NCBI RefSeq assembly: GCF_019973375.1 | Contig: NZ_BPTV01000004.1 | Location: forward strand, 1-64,000 | DNA from: Prevotella lacticifex | GTDB lineage: Bacteria; Bacteroidota; Bacteroidia; Bacteroidales; Bacteroidaceae | DNA length: 64,000 nucleotides | Direction: 5' to 3' | Shown: in pieces, positions 55,401 through 64,000 of the stretch | How the letters are laid out: each line of letters opens with the position of its first letter | Numbering within the stretch: the first letter of the stretch is position 1 | Notes under the pieces: model-generated | What the model saw: the letters and a program-made list of their open reading frames with translations, nothing else | Database searches by the model: none | What the model was told of the DNA's origin: nothing | Made by a program: the position numbers and the translations under genes

Positions 55401-56221
55401 ATTGAAACTTTGAATGGGCGTGTCACTGGGCTGTGCACTGTGTCGCGCCCCACGTGGGCGCGTGGATTGAAACTTTTCCTCTGCGTCTATATAAGACTGC
55501 ATCGTATCGTCGCGCCCCACGTGGGCGCGTGGATTGAAACCTGAAAGAGTTGCGACCGAGGATGGAGAGATGGCGTCGCGCCCCACGTGGGCGCGTGGAT
55601 TGAAACATAAAGGAACGCTACACAGGCAAGGACAAGGACGTCGCGCCCCACGTGGGCGCGTGGATTGAAACATGTCAGACATGCAGCAGACATAACGAGA
55701 GGGGGTCGCGCCCCACGTGGGCGCGTGGATTGAAACTTGTTTCTCCGTTAATTACGACGGTTCACTTCTGTCGCGCCCCACGTGGGCGCGTGGATTGAAA
55801 CCGCCATAGGAACTTGACTTAATTTTTTGGAAAGAGTCGCGCCCCACGTGGGCGCGTGGATTGAAACAAAAGGTCAAGACCATAGTTACGATACCGAGGT
55901 TGTGTCGCGCCCCACGTGGGCGCGTGGATTGAAACTGTACTGAATCTTCTAATTGGTCACAAGTGGCGTCGCGCCTCACGTGGGCGCGTGGATTGAAACT
56001 GCGTCAACTAAGATTCTCTACCCCCGAGCGGAGACGTCGCGCCCCACGTGGGCGCGTGGATTGAAACAAATCACGGAACGCACCCACCTTTAGGTTTGGC
56101 AGTCGCGCCCCACGTGGGCGCGTGGATTGAAACCTCGACCTTCCTGTGTGTTTCCTTTGGCTCGTACAGTCGCGCCCCACGTGGGCGCGTGGATTGAAAC
56201 AGCCCCTCTATATGTATGAAC
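52411..56221 (+). CRISPR. Type I-C array, leader-proximal part (58 repeats)
   Basis: The repeat is 32 bp (GTCGCGCCCCACGTGGGCGC then GTGGATTGAAAC), with the palindromic CGCCCCACGTGGGCG core of type I-C. Repeats run from 52411 to 56169-56200 with spacers of 32-36 nt; one repeat at 55968 has a C>T change. The 59th spacer is interrupted by the IS after 21 nt plus the TTAA target. Two spacers occur twice (54357/55409 and 54885/55541). Short open frames read from the repeats are not genes. Confidence 0.98.
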
Positions 56222-56225
56222 TTAA

Positions 56226-58324
56226 CCCAACTTTGACATCGTATTTTGCTTAGTTGTTCTGTATCAGCAATTTAGTGTTTTTAAAAAGTCCTACTGTGTT
56301 CTACAGATTTTTATTTTTTTAAATGGCACTTTACTGATTTTCAACAACTCGTAGATTTCAGCTGCACTATCTGTAGGCACACTGCACAGTCTGGTCTCGA
56401 CAGCCTCTCCAAGCGCATTTACTGCTGTGGTAGTAACTGCTTTTTGAGTCTTCATGATCCGCATGATCTCCGACCAGTACGGTGTCGAACGCTCCCGCCC
56501 ATGCTCATCCTTGCCTTGCTTTCGCCGGGCAACCTTCATCTGATGGCGCACGGTGTTTACTATCCAGTAAGCCAGCAGCCCTAAGAAAAGGTGTGCGTCT
56601 GCCCTATTGTCAGTCTGGTGGTATATGGGCCTGAGGCTGAGGTCGGTTTTGAGCTGCCGGTTGGAGCATTCTATTTCACGTATAAGATTATAGTAGTTCC
56701 AGGTCGTTTCCTCATCTAATTTCTTCACATTGGTTCTGAGGAAGTATGTTCCGTATTCCACCTTGTCCGGGATGTTGACCTCCCATGTCATAGAAGCGAC
56801 TTTGTCGTGTCCGTCATCCTCAACTTTTATATTGTAATATCGGCTTATAGAGGGATATTTTCCTTGCAGGGCACCGATCCTGTTTTGTACCTTGCCGTAG
56901 TTTTTTATCCCGTGTTTTGATTGGGTACTCTTTCTGATTTTTTTCAACCCTTCCTCAAAACGCTCACGGAATTTGCGGTTCATGGATTCTTCCTTCAACG
57001 CTTTTGCAGGAGAGTCTATTTTGAGGTAACAGTCGTCATTCTTGGCCGTTGTTACGCGTTGAAGCGTTATCTCGCGCTTCAAGCAATCGCAAACTGTGAC
57101 TTTGGGAGCATTCTCGGGGGTGGTGTATTCGGTAAGAGCTTTGCGGGATACACAAAGATAGTTGTATCCTTTGTCCCTTATAGTCTTGAGGTTATCTTCA
57201 GTTGAGATACCTGCGTCAATGACTACAAGCACTCCCTCGTTATCGGGACATTTGGCCGGATTCTCAGCAATAAGCTCGTCCACCATGTTGGGAAGTGACT
57301 TTGGATCGGCGGTATTGCCTTCCAGTACCGCACTGTAACGTATGAAGCCGTCAGTATTGATGCATAGCGCGAGGACAAGCAGCTTGCAGTCGCTGCGTTT
57401 CTCCTTTGAACGGCCAAAGGCAGCCTTCTTGCTGCCGGTCTTGCGTCCCTCAAAATAAAAGTTGGTGAGATCGAAGAGCATAATGCGGTTGGTCGGTTTG
57501 AAGAGGTCATCGGTCTTGTGGCAAAGATACTTCTCAAGCTTATCCTTTATGGAATAAAGGTCATCGGCAACTCGATATATCCTCCTTGGAGTTATTTTGG
57601 CCATAGGAAGGTCAAGGAGTTCGCACACTGCAGAGTTCTCTTTTATAATGGATATTGACTTTAATTCGGACGGAGTATAGGCCGCCCTCGTAATAAGATG
57701 GGCCAAAGTGACCTTCACCTTGTCCTCAGACCATCCCAAAGAACGGAGAAATGTATCCAGACCAAGTTTACGAATCGTTTGCAGGCATAGCCATTCGCAG
57801 CCGACTTCCCTTGCGTCTGTATGCCTCATAGTGTCAACATCTATCCGTTTCCTGGCCTTGGACTTGCTTCTCTCGTAGGCGTTGCCCACAATATCAAGTT
57901 TTTCCTCCTCGACAAGTCTGGCCCAGTACGCATGCACTCTGTCACGAACCACTTCCGAGTAACCTTGCAGTTTCTCATCCCAAAGTTGGACATCCTTCTG
58001 GTGATTGTACAGATACGTCAGTCCACGCGCAACATCTCTTATCTGCTCTGGGGATAGGTCATGTATAAACCCGACATTGAGCAATATCAAAGTACATACC
58101 CTACCGCTGGCATCGCGATAGGACTCCTTCAGACGGTAATACTTCTCGTCTTTACACGTCTGTGGGTTGTAACGTATTTGGGACGTAAAATTCATGCCGC
58201 AAAGATAAGCAATCCCTACGACATTGCTGTGTTCTACATTGCGATTTTGAGCAGTTTGACCACGCAAACCCCTATAAACACTGGAAAAAATTCTGAAAAA
58301 AAACATTAGAGCGTCAAACTTGGG
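56226..58324 (-). mobile_element. Complete IS1634-family element inside a CRISPR spacer
   Basis: The element is 2,099 bp, with ends CCCAACTTTGAC (left) and CCCAAGTTTGAC (right, reverse complement), flanked by a TTAA duplication (56222-56225 and 58325-58328). Removing it joins 21 nt, TTAA and 8 nt into a 33-nt spacer between two perfect repeats. One transposase gene on the minus strand fills most of it. Confidence 0.93.
56291..58195 (-). CDS. IS1634-family transposase (634 aa)
   Basis: From ATG 58195 (MNFTSQIRYNPQTCKDEKYY) the protein has the large two-domain plan of IS1634 transposases. DDE landmarks are MLFDLTNFYFEGRKTGSKKA (Asp), GVLVVIDAGISTEDNLKTI (Asp) and the C-terminal NLIREIECSNRQLKTDLSLR then AHLFLGLLAYWIVNTVR (Glu region). 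A minus-strand TATCTTTG at 58207-58200 is its likely -7 box, implying a very short leader; the upstream 37 codons in frame are not used. Confidence 0.92.
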   Translation of the reverse strand: MNFTSQIRYNPQTCKDEKYYRLKESYRDASGRVCTLILLNVGFIHDLSPEQIRDVARGLTYLYNHQKDVQLWDEKLQGYSEVVRDRVHAYWARLVEEEKLDIVGNAYERSKSKARKRIDVDTMRHTDAREVGCEWLCLQTIRKLGLDTFLRSLGWSEDKVKVTLAHLITRAAYTPSELKSISIIKENSAVCELLDLPMAKITPRRIYRVADDLYSIKDKLEKYLCHKTDDLFKPTNRIMLFDLTNFYFEGRKTGSKKAAFGRSKEKRSDCKLLVLALCINTDGFIRYSAVLEGNTADPKSLPNMVDELIAENPAKCPDNEGVLVVIDAGISTEDNLKTIRDKGYNYLCVSRKALTEYTTPENAPKVTVCDCLKREITLQRVTTAKNDDCYLKIDSPAKALKEESMNRKFRERFEEGLKKIRKSTQSKHGIKNYGKVQNRIGALQGKYPSISRYYNIKVEDDGHDKVASMTWEVNIPDKVEYGTYFLRTNVKKLDEETTWNYYNLIREIECSNRQLKTDLSLRPIYHQTDNRADAHLFLGLLAYWIVNTVRHQMKVARRKQGKDEHGRERSTPYWSEIMRIMKTQKAVTTTAVNALGEAVETRLCSVPTDSAAEIYELLKISKVPFKKIKICRTQ

Positions 58325-58328
58325 TTAA

Positions 58329-60143
58329 CACTAATTGTCGCGCCCCACGTGGGCGCGTGGATTGAAACACGTTGGTAATTTCGTTGACGATACCGTTGGA
58401 TGTCGCGCCCCACGTGGGCGCGTGGATTGAAACCGTGATACCTATCATATCAATGTCGACGCAGCTCGTCGCGCCCCACGTGGGCGCGTGGATTGAAACC
58501 CTTAATTTAACGTTATGAAACAGATTGATTATAAGTCGCGCCCCACGTGGGCGCGTGGATTGAAACTACAGTTGCTAATTCTATATTCGCAGGTCTGCAG
58601 AGTCGCGCCCCACGTGGGCGCGTGGATTGAAACTTGCAAACAATCATCTCGCAACCGTACATCCTCCGTCGCGCCCCACGTGGGCGCGTGGATTGAAACC
58701 TCAGTCTTTAAGATAGATTCTATTGAGCGAGTGTCGCGCCCCACGTGGGCGCGTGGATTGAAACCGTGACTTTGTCTATGATTGCTGGTCGTTGCGAGTC
58801 GCGCCCCACGTGGGCGCGTGGATTGAAACTCATTCCGCAATGTCGACTTTACCAATTTTACAGTCGCGCCCCACGTGGGCGCGTGGATTGAAACATAGTT
58901 CAGATGAACGACTATCGTTCATCGCTAGTCGCGCCCCACGTGGGCGCGTGGATTGAAACTCAATTCTATCGGTCAGCCAAGTGTTGGTACTTATGTCGCG
59001 CCCCACGTGGGCGCGTGGATTGAAACCGACTATTTTAACCCGCTCTATCAGCGACTCGGGTCGCGCCCCACGTGGGCGCGTGGATTGAAACTCAATCTCA
59101 CTCTGGTTATCGTTCTACCCCCCTGTCGCGCCCCACGTGGGCGCGTGGATTGAAACTTTACCTGATTATGCTGTAAACCTTTTTCGGCTTGGTCGCGCCC
59201 CACGTGGGCGCGTGGATTGAAACAGACTCGAGAAGAAATCAAGAACGTTGCTGAAGAGTCGCGCCCCACGTGGGCGCGTGGATTGAAACTAATCTTCCTT
59301 ACATACTTACGCTCCGTCCGTGGCGTCGCGCCCCACGTGGGCGCGTGGATTGAAACAGATTCCAAAGGCGCATTTGTTTCTTCTGCCTTTCGTCGCGCCC
59401 CACGTGGGCGCGTGGATTGAAACGTACTAAACGAGATGATTTTAGCGTTCGTGTATGTCGCGCCCCACGTGGGCGCGTGGATTGAAACTGCAGTCTTGTG
59501 GAAAGTATCGCCATAATGACCGTCGCGCCCCACGTGGGCGCGTGGATTGAAACAATCTTCGCAGGACTGCAGACACGAGAGCAAAGTCGCGCCCCACGTG
59601 GGCGCGTGGATTGAAACCCTGTCCTTTAACGACAACAAAAAGCGGTGCAAGTCGCGCCCCACGTGGGCGCGTGGATTGAAACAGACCTCAATAATGTTTG
59701 CATTATGACGCAGTGGCCGTCGCGCCCCACGTGGGCGCGTGGATTGAAACTGCAAAGCGAGCGTCAGGATTTCGGAACTTACGAGTCGCGCCCCACGTGG
59801 GCGCGTGGATTGAAACTACCATCAACAACAGCTATTTTGTGAATCATAAAGTCGCGCCCCACGTGGGCGCGTGGATTGAAACAACCGTCTCAAAGCATCC
59901 ACAAATCTCCCTACGGTCGCGCCCCACGTGGGCGCGTGGATTGAAACATTTTTCAGACAAAAGTGCCTACCTTTGCAGCGTCGCGCCCCACGTGGGCGCG
60001 TGGATTGAAACTTGTCCGAGTCGCTAAATTGTCCGGGCTTGCCAGTCGCGCCCCACGTGGGCGCGTGGATTGAAACTTTTCCGCAAAGATAGTCTATATC
60101 ATGTGTTGTGAGTCGCGCCCCACGTGGGCGCATGGATTGAGAC
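58329..60143 (+). CRISPR. Type I-C array, trailer part (28 repeats)
   Basis: It begins with the last 8 nt of the interrupted spacer, then repeats from 58337 to 60112-60143; the total over both parts is 86 repeats. The final repeat is degenerate (GCGCATGGATTGAGAC), as usual for the leader-distal end. Confidence 0.98.
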
Positions 60144-60244
60144 CACCTACACTCAGATTCTTGAAAGATAGAAGATTTTGTATGTGCGTGCAGAATACTA
60201 TAGGAATCCCTCGCACAAGCCTCAAGGCTGCAAGGAACAGGCAA

Positions 60245-60600
60245 ATCCTTTGCGGAATCTTTGCGACCTTTGCGACTTGGCGAGATTTTTTCGGAGCAAG
60301 AGGATGGGGATATAACAAATCTTTGCAACCTTTGCGACTTGGCGAGGGTTATTCGTGGTAAGGGGATGGGGATAGAACAAATCTTTTACGGCCTTTGCGA
60401 CTTGGCGAGGGTTATTCGTGGTAAGGGGATGGGGATAGAACAAATCTTTTACGGCCTTTGCGACTTGGCGGGATTTTTCGTGGTAAGGGAATGGGGATAG
60501 AACGAATCTTTGCGACCTCTGCGACTTGGCGGGATTTTTCGAGGCAAGGGGATGAGGATAGAACAAATCTTAGCGAGCGTGGAGCTTGGCGAGGGGGCTT
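60245..60600. repeat. Minisatellite of 60-67 bp units
   Basis: The phrase 'ctttgcgacttggcg' recurs about every 60-67 bp (near 60268, 60327, 60393, 60460, 60518), each time followed by a variable 'gaggttattcgtggtaagg' type segment and 'ggatggggatagaa'. Units three and four are nearly identical, and outer units are degenerate. Open frames here are by-products of the repeat. Confidence 0.85.
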
Positions 60601-60750
60601 TCGTGGCTGGAGGACGGTGATAGACGCAGTGAAAGGGTATTATTCAAGAGGCGTTCGTTTTGTAAAACAAATTCAAATCAGGAGGGGATGAAAATCGAGT
60701 CGTATAACAATCAGATAATCAGCCGATTACAAAACATGCCATTTTACATT

Positions 60751-60830
60751 CCAAAACGGACCGTTTCGCATTGCAAAACGGTCCGTTTCAGCTCGCAAAA
60801 CCTACCGTTTTAGAAGCCAAAACGATAGGT
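60751..60830. repeat. Cluster of AAACGG(A/T)CCGTTT palindromes
   Basis: AAACGGACCGTTT and AAACGGTCCGTTT occur 22 bp apart and are reverse complements of each other; a third decayed arm pair (CCTACCGTTTT/AAAACGATAGG) follows. The region is non-coding. Confidence 0.65.
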
Positions 60831-60888
60831 ATTGTTTTGGAGTAAAGATTTTTCGTAGTTATCGGAGGCTTGGCGGGGCTATCGTTTG

Positions 60889-60969
60889 CTATAGATTCAG
60901 TAGTTTCTATAGATTCTATAGTGTCTATAGCGTCTATAGCGTCTATAGCGTCTATAGCGTACTATAGCT
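60889..60969. repeat. 9-bp tandem repeat (ctatagnnn)
   Basis: CTATAG recurs every 9 bp, with four or five perfect units TCTATAGCG (60922-60960) and degenerate units before and after. It is non-coding and lies about 100 bp from the 3' end of smpB. Confidence 0.8.
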
Positions 60970-61068
60970 TCCGATTTCCCTATGGTCGCCTATAGTTTCC
61001 TATAGCTCCAATGGCCGCTAAAGCCCCATTTCCTTTGGCGGGAGCGGCTCGCGGCCAACGGCTCACGG

Positions 61069-61548
61069 CTAATAGTGCTTCATCACCCGGTCGATGGACC
61101 GCTTGTCCTCCTTCTCCTTTATCGACTGGCGCTTGTCGTATTCCTTCTTACCACGGGCCAGGGCGATGTCCATCTTGGCGCGGCCATGCTCGTCGATGAA
61201 CACGAGGAGCGGGACGATGGTGAGGCCGGGGTTCTTGATCTCCTCCTGGAGCTTGCGTATCTCGCGCTTCGTGAGGAGCAGTTTGCGGTCGCGACGCGCC
61301 GGATGGTTGGAGAACGAGCCGTAGAAGTAGGGGCTGATGTTCATGCCCTGGACCCATATCTCGCCCTTGTCGATATAACAGAACGAGTCGACGAGCGATG
61401 CCTTGCCGGCACGGATCGACTTTATCTCCGTTCCGCTGAGCACCATGCCGGCGGTAAACGTGTCGAGGAAGGTATAGAGGAACGATGCTTTCTTGTTGCG
61501 AATCTGCACCGGACTCTTCTTGCGTATTTCTTTTTCTTGTTGATTCAT
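61069..61548 (-). CDS. smpB: SsrA-binding protein SmpB
   Basis: SmpB binds tmRNA and rescues stalled ribosomes. The 159-aa protein has the OB-fold core (NKKASFLYTFLDTFTAGMVL, GTEIKSIRAGKASLVDSF), the conserved HPARRDRKLLLTKREIRKLQ, and the basic C-terminal tail (KKEYDKRQSIKEKEDKRSID) that enters the ribosome channel. It is 7 bp downstream of the DMP19 gene and probably transcribed with it. Confidence 0.96.
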   Translation of the reverse strand: MNQQEKEIRKKSPVQIRNKKASFLYTFLDTFTAGMVLSGTEIKSIRAGKASLVDSFCYIDKGEIWVQGMNISPYFYGSFSNHPARRDRKLLLTKREIRKLQEEIKNPGLTIVPLLVFIDEHGRAKMDIALARGKKEYDKRQSIKEKEDKRSIDRVMKHY

Positions 61549-61554
61549 AAGCTG

Positions 61555-62052
61555 TTACTGAATGAAATTGTCGATATGGTCGTCGATATAGGCGGCAACC
61601 TGCGCCTGCCAGTGCTCCTCGTTGACAACGAATTCGTCGTCGTAGTCGTCGAACTCCGGCATCTGCTCGTAGAGGGCCATAAACTCCTCGTCGCTCATCT
61701 CGCGCTCTATCTGACCGTGGTATTTGTCGTAGACCTTCTTGCAGTGGCGCAGATGGCTGTAGAGGTCGGTGAGTCCCCACTCCCTGACAGCGACGGCAAA
61801 GGGATTCTTGAAAATGAACTCGCCGTAGCCATTGTATATCAGCTGCACGTAGCCGCCATCCATGACCTCGTCGTGGAGGTAGCTCCAGCCTAAGAGCGTT
61901 ATCTGGTCGGAGGTGAGGAGCGGCATCGTCGCCGCCGTGAGCTGACCGCCGATAGCCCCGTTGATGGCATCAACGAAGGTCGTGACGAACAAGTCCATGT
62001 CGTCGTTGGCGGCAGCCTGTCTGAGTTTGTTATCGTCGACTGTTATCTTCAT
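61555..62052 (-). CDS. DMP19-family (DUF4375) protein
   Basis: The 165-aa acidic protein shows the DUF4375 signature: DQITLLGWSYLHDEVMDGGY then VQLIYNGYGEFIFKNPFAVA, with a very acidic C-terminal part (QMPEFDDYDDEFVVNEEHW). Neisserial DMP19 mimics DNA and titrates a transcription factor, but most members are uncharacterised. It has its own promoter (62073-62104) and precedes smpB. A DNA-mimic role here is only a possibility. Confidence 0.85.
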   Translation of the reverse strand: MKITVDDNKLRQAAANDDMDLFVTTFVDAINGAIGGQLTAATMPLLTSDQITLLGWSYLHDEVMDGGYVQLIYNGYGEFIFKNPFAVAVREWGLTDLYSHLRHCKKVYDKYHGQIEREMSDEEFMALYEQMPEFDDYDDEFVVNEEHWQAQVAAYIDDHIDNFIQ

Positions 62053-62072
62053 CGTTCAAATAATTATTTTTG

Positions 62073-62104
62073 CAAAGGTAGTCTTTTCTGCATTAATGAG
62101 CAAA
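62073..62104 (-). promoter_or_regulatory. Promoter of the DMP19-smpB unit
   Basis: On the minus strand TTTG (62104-62101) and TACCTTTG (62080-62073) are separated by 20 nt. The start would be near 62067. Confidence 0.7.
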
Positions 62105-62106
62105 TA

Positions 62107-63522
62107 CTATACCGACATAAATTTCGATTTGTGGACAATGACACCCTGAACGGCCCCACGGCATGCGAGATAAGCCAGGAAAGCTATCCACAGGCCGTCG
62201 TTGGCAAGCGCTGCCGACAGCGACAGATAGAGGACGAAGAAGAGTGCCGTGGCCAGTGCCGAGGAGACGAGCATACCCCTTGTGGCCGTTACACCGATGA
62301 ACACGCCGTCGTAGATGAACGCCATCACACCACAGACGGGAATGGCCACGGCCCACGGCAGATAGCGCATGGCAGCCCGAACAACATGGGTGTCGCTCGT
62401 CAGCAAGCCGAGAAAGTCCTGACCACCAACGGCATAGAGGACCGTAAAGACCACCGTCATAGCCGCTCCCCACACATACAGACGGCGGACGAGCAAGCGG
62501 AAGCTCGCGCTGTCGCCCGCACCGTAGTACTTTCCACAGAGGGCCTCACCGGCATAGGCAAAGCCGTCCATGAAATAGGAGAAGAGGGTGTAGAGCGTCA
62601 TCAGCAGTGCGTTGACGGCAAGAATCAGCGATCCCTGCCTACCTCCTGCCGAAACGAAATATAGGTTTACGGCCACGAGACAGAGGGTGCGCAGGAAGAT
62701 GTCGCGGTTGACGGCGAAGAAGTTGCGCAGCGACACCCTGTCAGCGTCAGCGGCCGCATGATTTCCGGTGGCAGCATCATTCGATTGCGTAGCCGGTGCT
62801 GCATTTTGTTGGTTACAATCCTGTCCTAATGAGGCACTGGCATCGGTCTCAGCAGATGATTCCGAAGCACCGGCTGCTGCCCAACTCGCTGATGTTCTGC
62901 GCCTTAGCCACACCATTCCGGCGGCGGCCATCAGTGCTCCCGACCACTGGGCGATGAGTGTTCCGGCAGCGATGCCCTCTATCTTCCAGTGGAGGACGAA
63001 GACGAAGAACAGGCTCGCCACGATGTTCACCACATTCTGGATGATGGCGATGGCCATTGGCAGACGGGAGTCCTGCATGCCGATGAACCAGCCGTTGGCG
63101 GCATAGAGGGTGAGCATGGCCGGCGCTCCCCACACGACGATGTCGAAATACTGGCCTACAAAGGTCACCGACTCTGCCGGGGTGTTCATAGCCCAGATCA
63201 TGAACCTCAGCACGGGAACCTGCATGACGACGAAGAAGAGGCCTATGGCCACGGCTGTCCGCAGCGACAGCGAGAGTACAGCGGTGGTGGCCACGGCACT
63301 GCGCCGTCCGTAGGCCTGGGCCGTCATGCCGCTCGTGCCCATGCGCAGGAACCCAAAAATCCAGTATATGACGTTGAAAATCATCGATCCCGTGGCTATG
63401 GCCGAGATGTAATCGGCACCGCCGATATGGCCGACGATGGTGAGGTCGACGAGGCCGAGGAGCGGAACGGTGATATTGCTGATGATGGCCGGGACGGCGA
63501 TGGCAAGGATTTCTCTGTTCAT
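62107..63522 (-). CDS. MATE-family efflux transporter (DinF-like)
   Basis: The 471-aa protein is a multidrug/toxin extrusion transporter with about 12 membrane helices. It starts NREILAIAVPAIISNITVPL then LGLVDLTIVGHIGG, followed by the family's FGFLRMGTSGMTAQAYGRR. An unusual hydrophilic stretch of about 60 residues rich in Ala, Ser, Asn and Gln (SWAAAGASESSAETDASASL and on) lies between the two six-helix halves. ATG 63522 overlaps the mutS2 stop by ATGA. The substrate is unknown. Confidence 0.92.
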   Translation of the reverse strand: MNREILAIAVPAIISNITVPLLGLVDLTIVGHIGGADYISAIATGSMIFNVIYWIFGFLRMGTSGMTAQAYGRRSAVATTAVLSLSLRTAVAIGLFFVVMQVPVLRFMIWAMNTPAESVTFVGQYFDIVVWGAPAMLTLYAANGWFIGMQDSRLPMAIAIIQNVVNIVASLFFVFVLHWKIEGIAAGTLIAQWSGALMAAAGMVWLRRRTSASWAAAGASESSAETDASASLGQDCNQQNAAPATQSNDAATGNHAAADADRVSLRNFFAVNRDIFLRTLCLVAVNLYFVSAGGRQGSLILAVNALLMTLYTLFSYFMDGFAYAGEALCGKYYGAGDSASFRLLVRRLYVWGAAMTVVFTVLYAVGGQDFLGLLTSDTHVVRAAMRYLPWAVAIPVCGVMAFIYDGVFIGVTATRGMLVSSALATALFFVLYLSLSAALANDGLWIAFLAYLACRGAVQGVIVHKSKFMSV

Positions 63523-64000
63523 AGCTCCACAACAGTTATTCCGGCACCACCGAAACGCACGTCCTCGTCGTGGAAGTTGCGCACGTTAGGGACGGTGGCG
63601 AGATACTGGCGGATGAGGGTGCGGAGGATGCCGTTGCCCTTGCCGTGGAGGATATGGACGTCGGCGACCCCCACGAGGATGGCATCGTCGAGGAAATGCT
63701 GCACGGCGTTGAGGGCCTCGTCGGCCCGCATGCCACGGACGTCAATCTCCTGACGGAAGTTGTTGCGGTGCTCATCGATGGTCTGACGGGTCATCCGGCT
63801 GCCCGGCGAGTAGGTCTGGAGGTTGTTCAGCGACGACGACGCAGGCTGAGCCTCACTCTTCACCTCCACCCTCTCGAGGCGGCCGATGTCCATCTTCGAC
63901 CGCATATCGCCGAAGGCCACAGTGGCCTGCTTGCCGCTGACGGCCTCGACGGTGCCGACGGAGGTCAGTCCCTTGATGCGGACGCTGTCGCCGACGCTGA
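63519..64000 (-). CDS. mutS2: Endonuclease MutS2, C-terminal part (window edge)
   Basis: The frame enters from the window end and stops at 63519. It contains a KOW-like segment (SVGDSVRIKGLTSVGTVEAV), a linker, and the Smr nuclease domain: EIDVRGMRADEALNAVQHFL, VHILHGKGNGILRTLIRQYL. MutS2 suppresses recombination and acts on collided ribosomes; the ATPase and clamp domains lie outside the window. The reading frame is open to position 64000. Confidence 0.92.
   Translation of the reverse strand, partial: SVGDSVRIKGLTSVGTVEAVSGKQATVAFGDMRSKMDIGRLERVEVKSEAQPASSSLNNLQTYSPGSRMTRQTIDEHRNNFRQEIDVRGMRADEALNAVQHFLDDAILVGVADVHILHGKGNGILRTLIRQYLATVPNVRNFHDEDVRFGGAGITVVEL

Noticed and set aside
52423..60027. 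Open frames with repeated VAPHVGAWIET, SRPTWARGLK or FQSTRPRGAR peptides.
   Set aside because: They are translations of the 32-bp I-C repeat in different frames, a well-known annotation artefact.

Overview
The window looks like a chromosome segment of a Bacteroidales bacterium, most likely Prevotella or a close relative. The evidence is a SusC/SusD pair, Bacteroidetes-type promoters (TTTG about 20 nt upstream of TAnnTTTG) ahead of many genes, IS1380-, IS1634- and IS4-type transposases of Bacteroidales character, and a Mu-like head-gene set of Bacteroidetes style. Species was not determined.

Layout. 1-10.9 kb: an IS end, then housekeeping and stress genes (beta-carbonic anhydrase, msrA, metallo-beta-lactamase-fold hydrolase, VOC protein, frameshifted GNAT acetyltransferase, yccF, outer-membrane beta-barrel with a membrane-tethered regulator, FMN reductase, DinD-like protein, yaaA). 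11-15.9 kb: decayed trailer end of a type II-C CRISPR array, into which a 2.8-kb Mu-like phage block (portal 3' end, MuF with a C-terminal nuclease-like domain, gpG, a small tail-type gene) is spliced between CRISPR repeats. 15.9-26.8 kb: complete type II-C system with about 64 36-bp repeats on the minus strand, cas2, cas1, cas9 and a divergent tracrRNA; an IS4-type element sits inside one repeat. 27-30 kb: an unusual operon (30-aa membrane peptide, 716-aa coiled-coil protein, DUF4112 protein). 30-36.2 kb: IS1380 remnant, metallophosphoesterase, AAA-ATPase-like/PD-(D/E)XK protein, and an Rpn-family nuclease followed by three stand-alone copies of its C-terminal domain in ATGA-overlapping tandem. 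36.8-41.7 kb: susC (in-frame amber) and susD. 43-60.1 kb: type I-C system (cas3, cas5c, cas8c, cas7c, cas4, cas1, cas2) with 86 32-bp repeats; cas5c is split by an IS1380 element and the array by an IS1634 element. 60.2-61 kb: tandem repeats. 61-64 kb: smpB, DMP19 family, MATE transporter and the 3' end of mutS2.

How it fits together. Two adaptive immune systems lie 17 kb apart. The II-C locus has intact genes, leader-like promoter and tracrRNA. The I-C locus has lost Cas5c, which in type I-C is both a Cascade subunit and the crRNA-processing nuclease, so it is probably inactive in this genome, although the split is precise and exact excision would restore the gene. Spacers of both arrays can be read as fragments of the same phage protein families with synonymous differences, so both systems have apparently sampled the same group of diverging phages. 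One I-C spacer is a piece of a tRNA-Arg(UCU) gene, a candidate self-targeting event.

The most novel-looking locus is the Rpn nuclease with its tandem C-terminal modules, which resembles an expanded, gene-separated version of the known intragenic Rpn antitoxin. The most unusual structure is the phage gene block fused to CRISPR repeats. All family calls were made by reading sequence without database searches.
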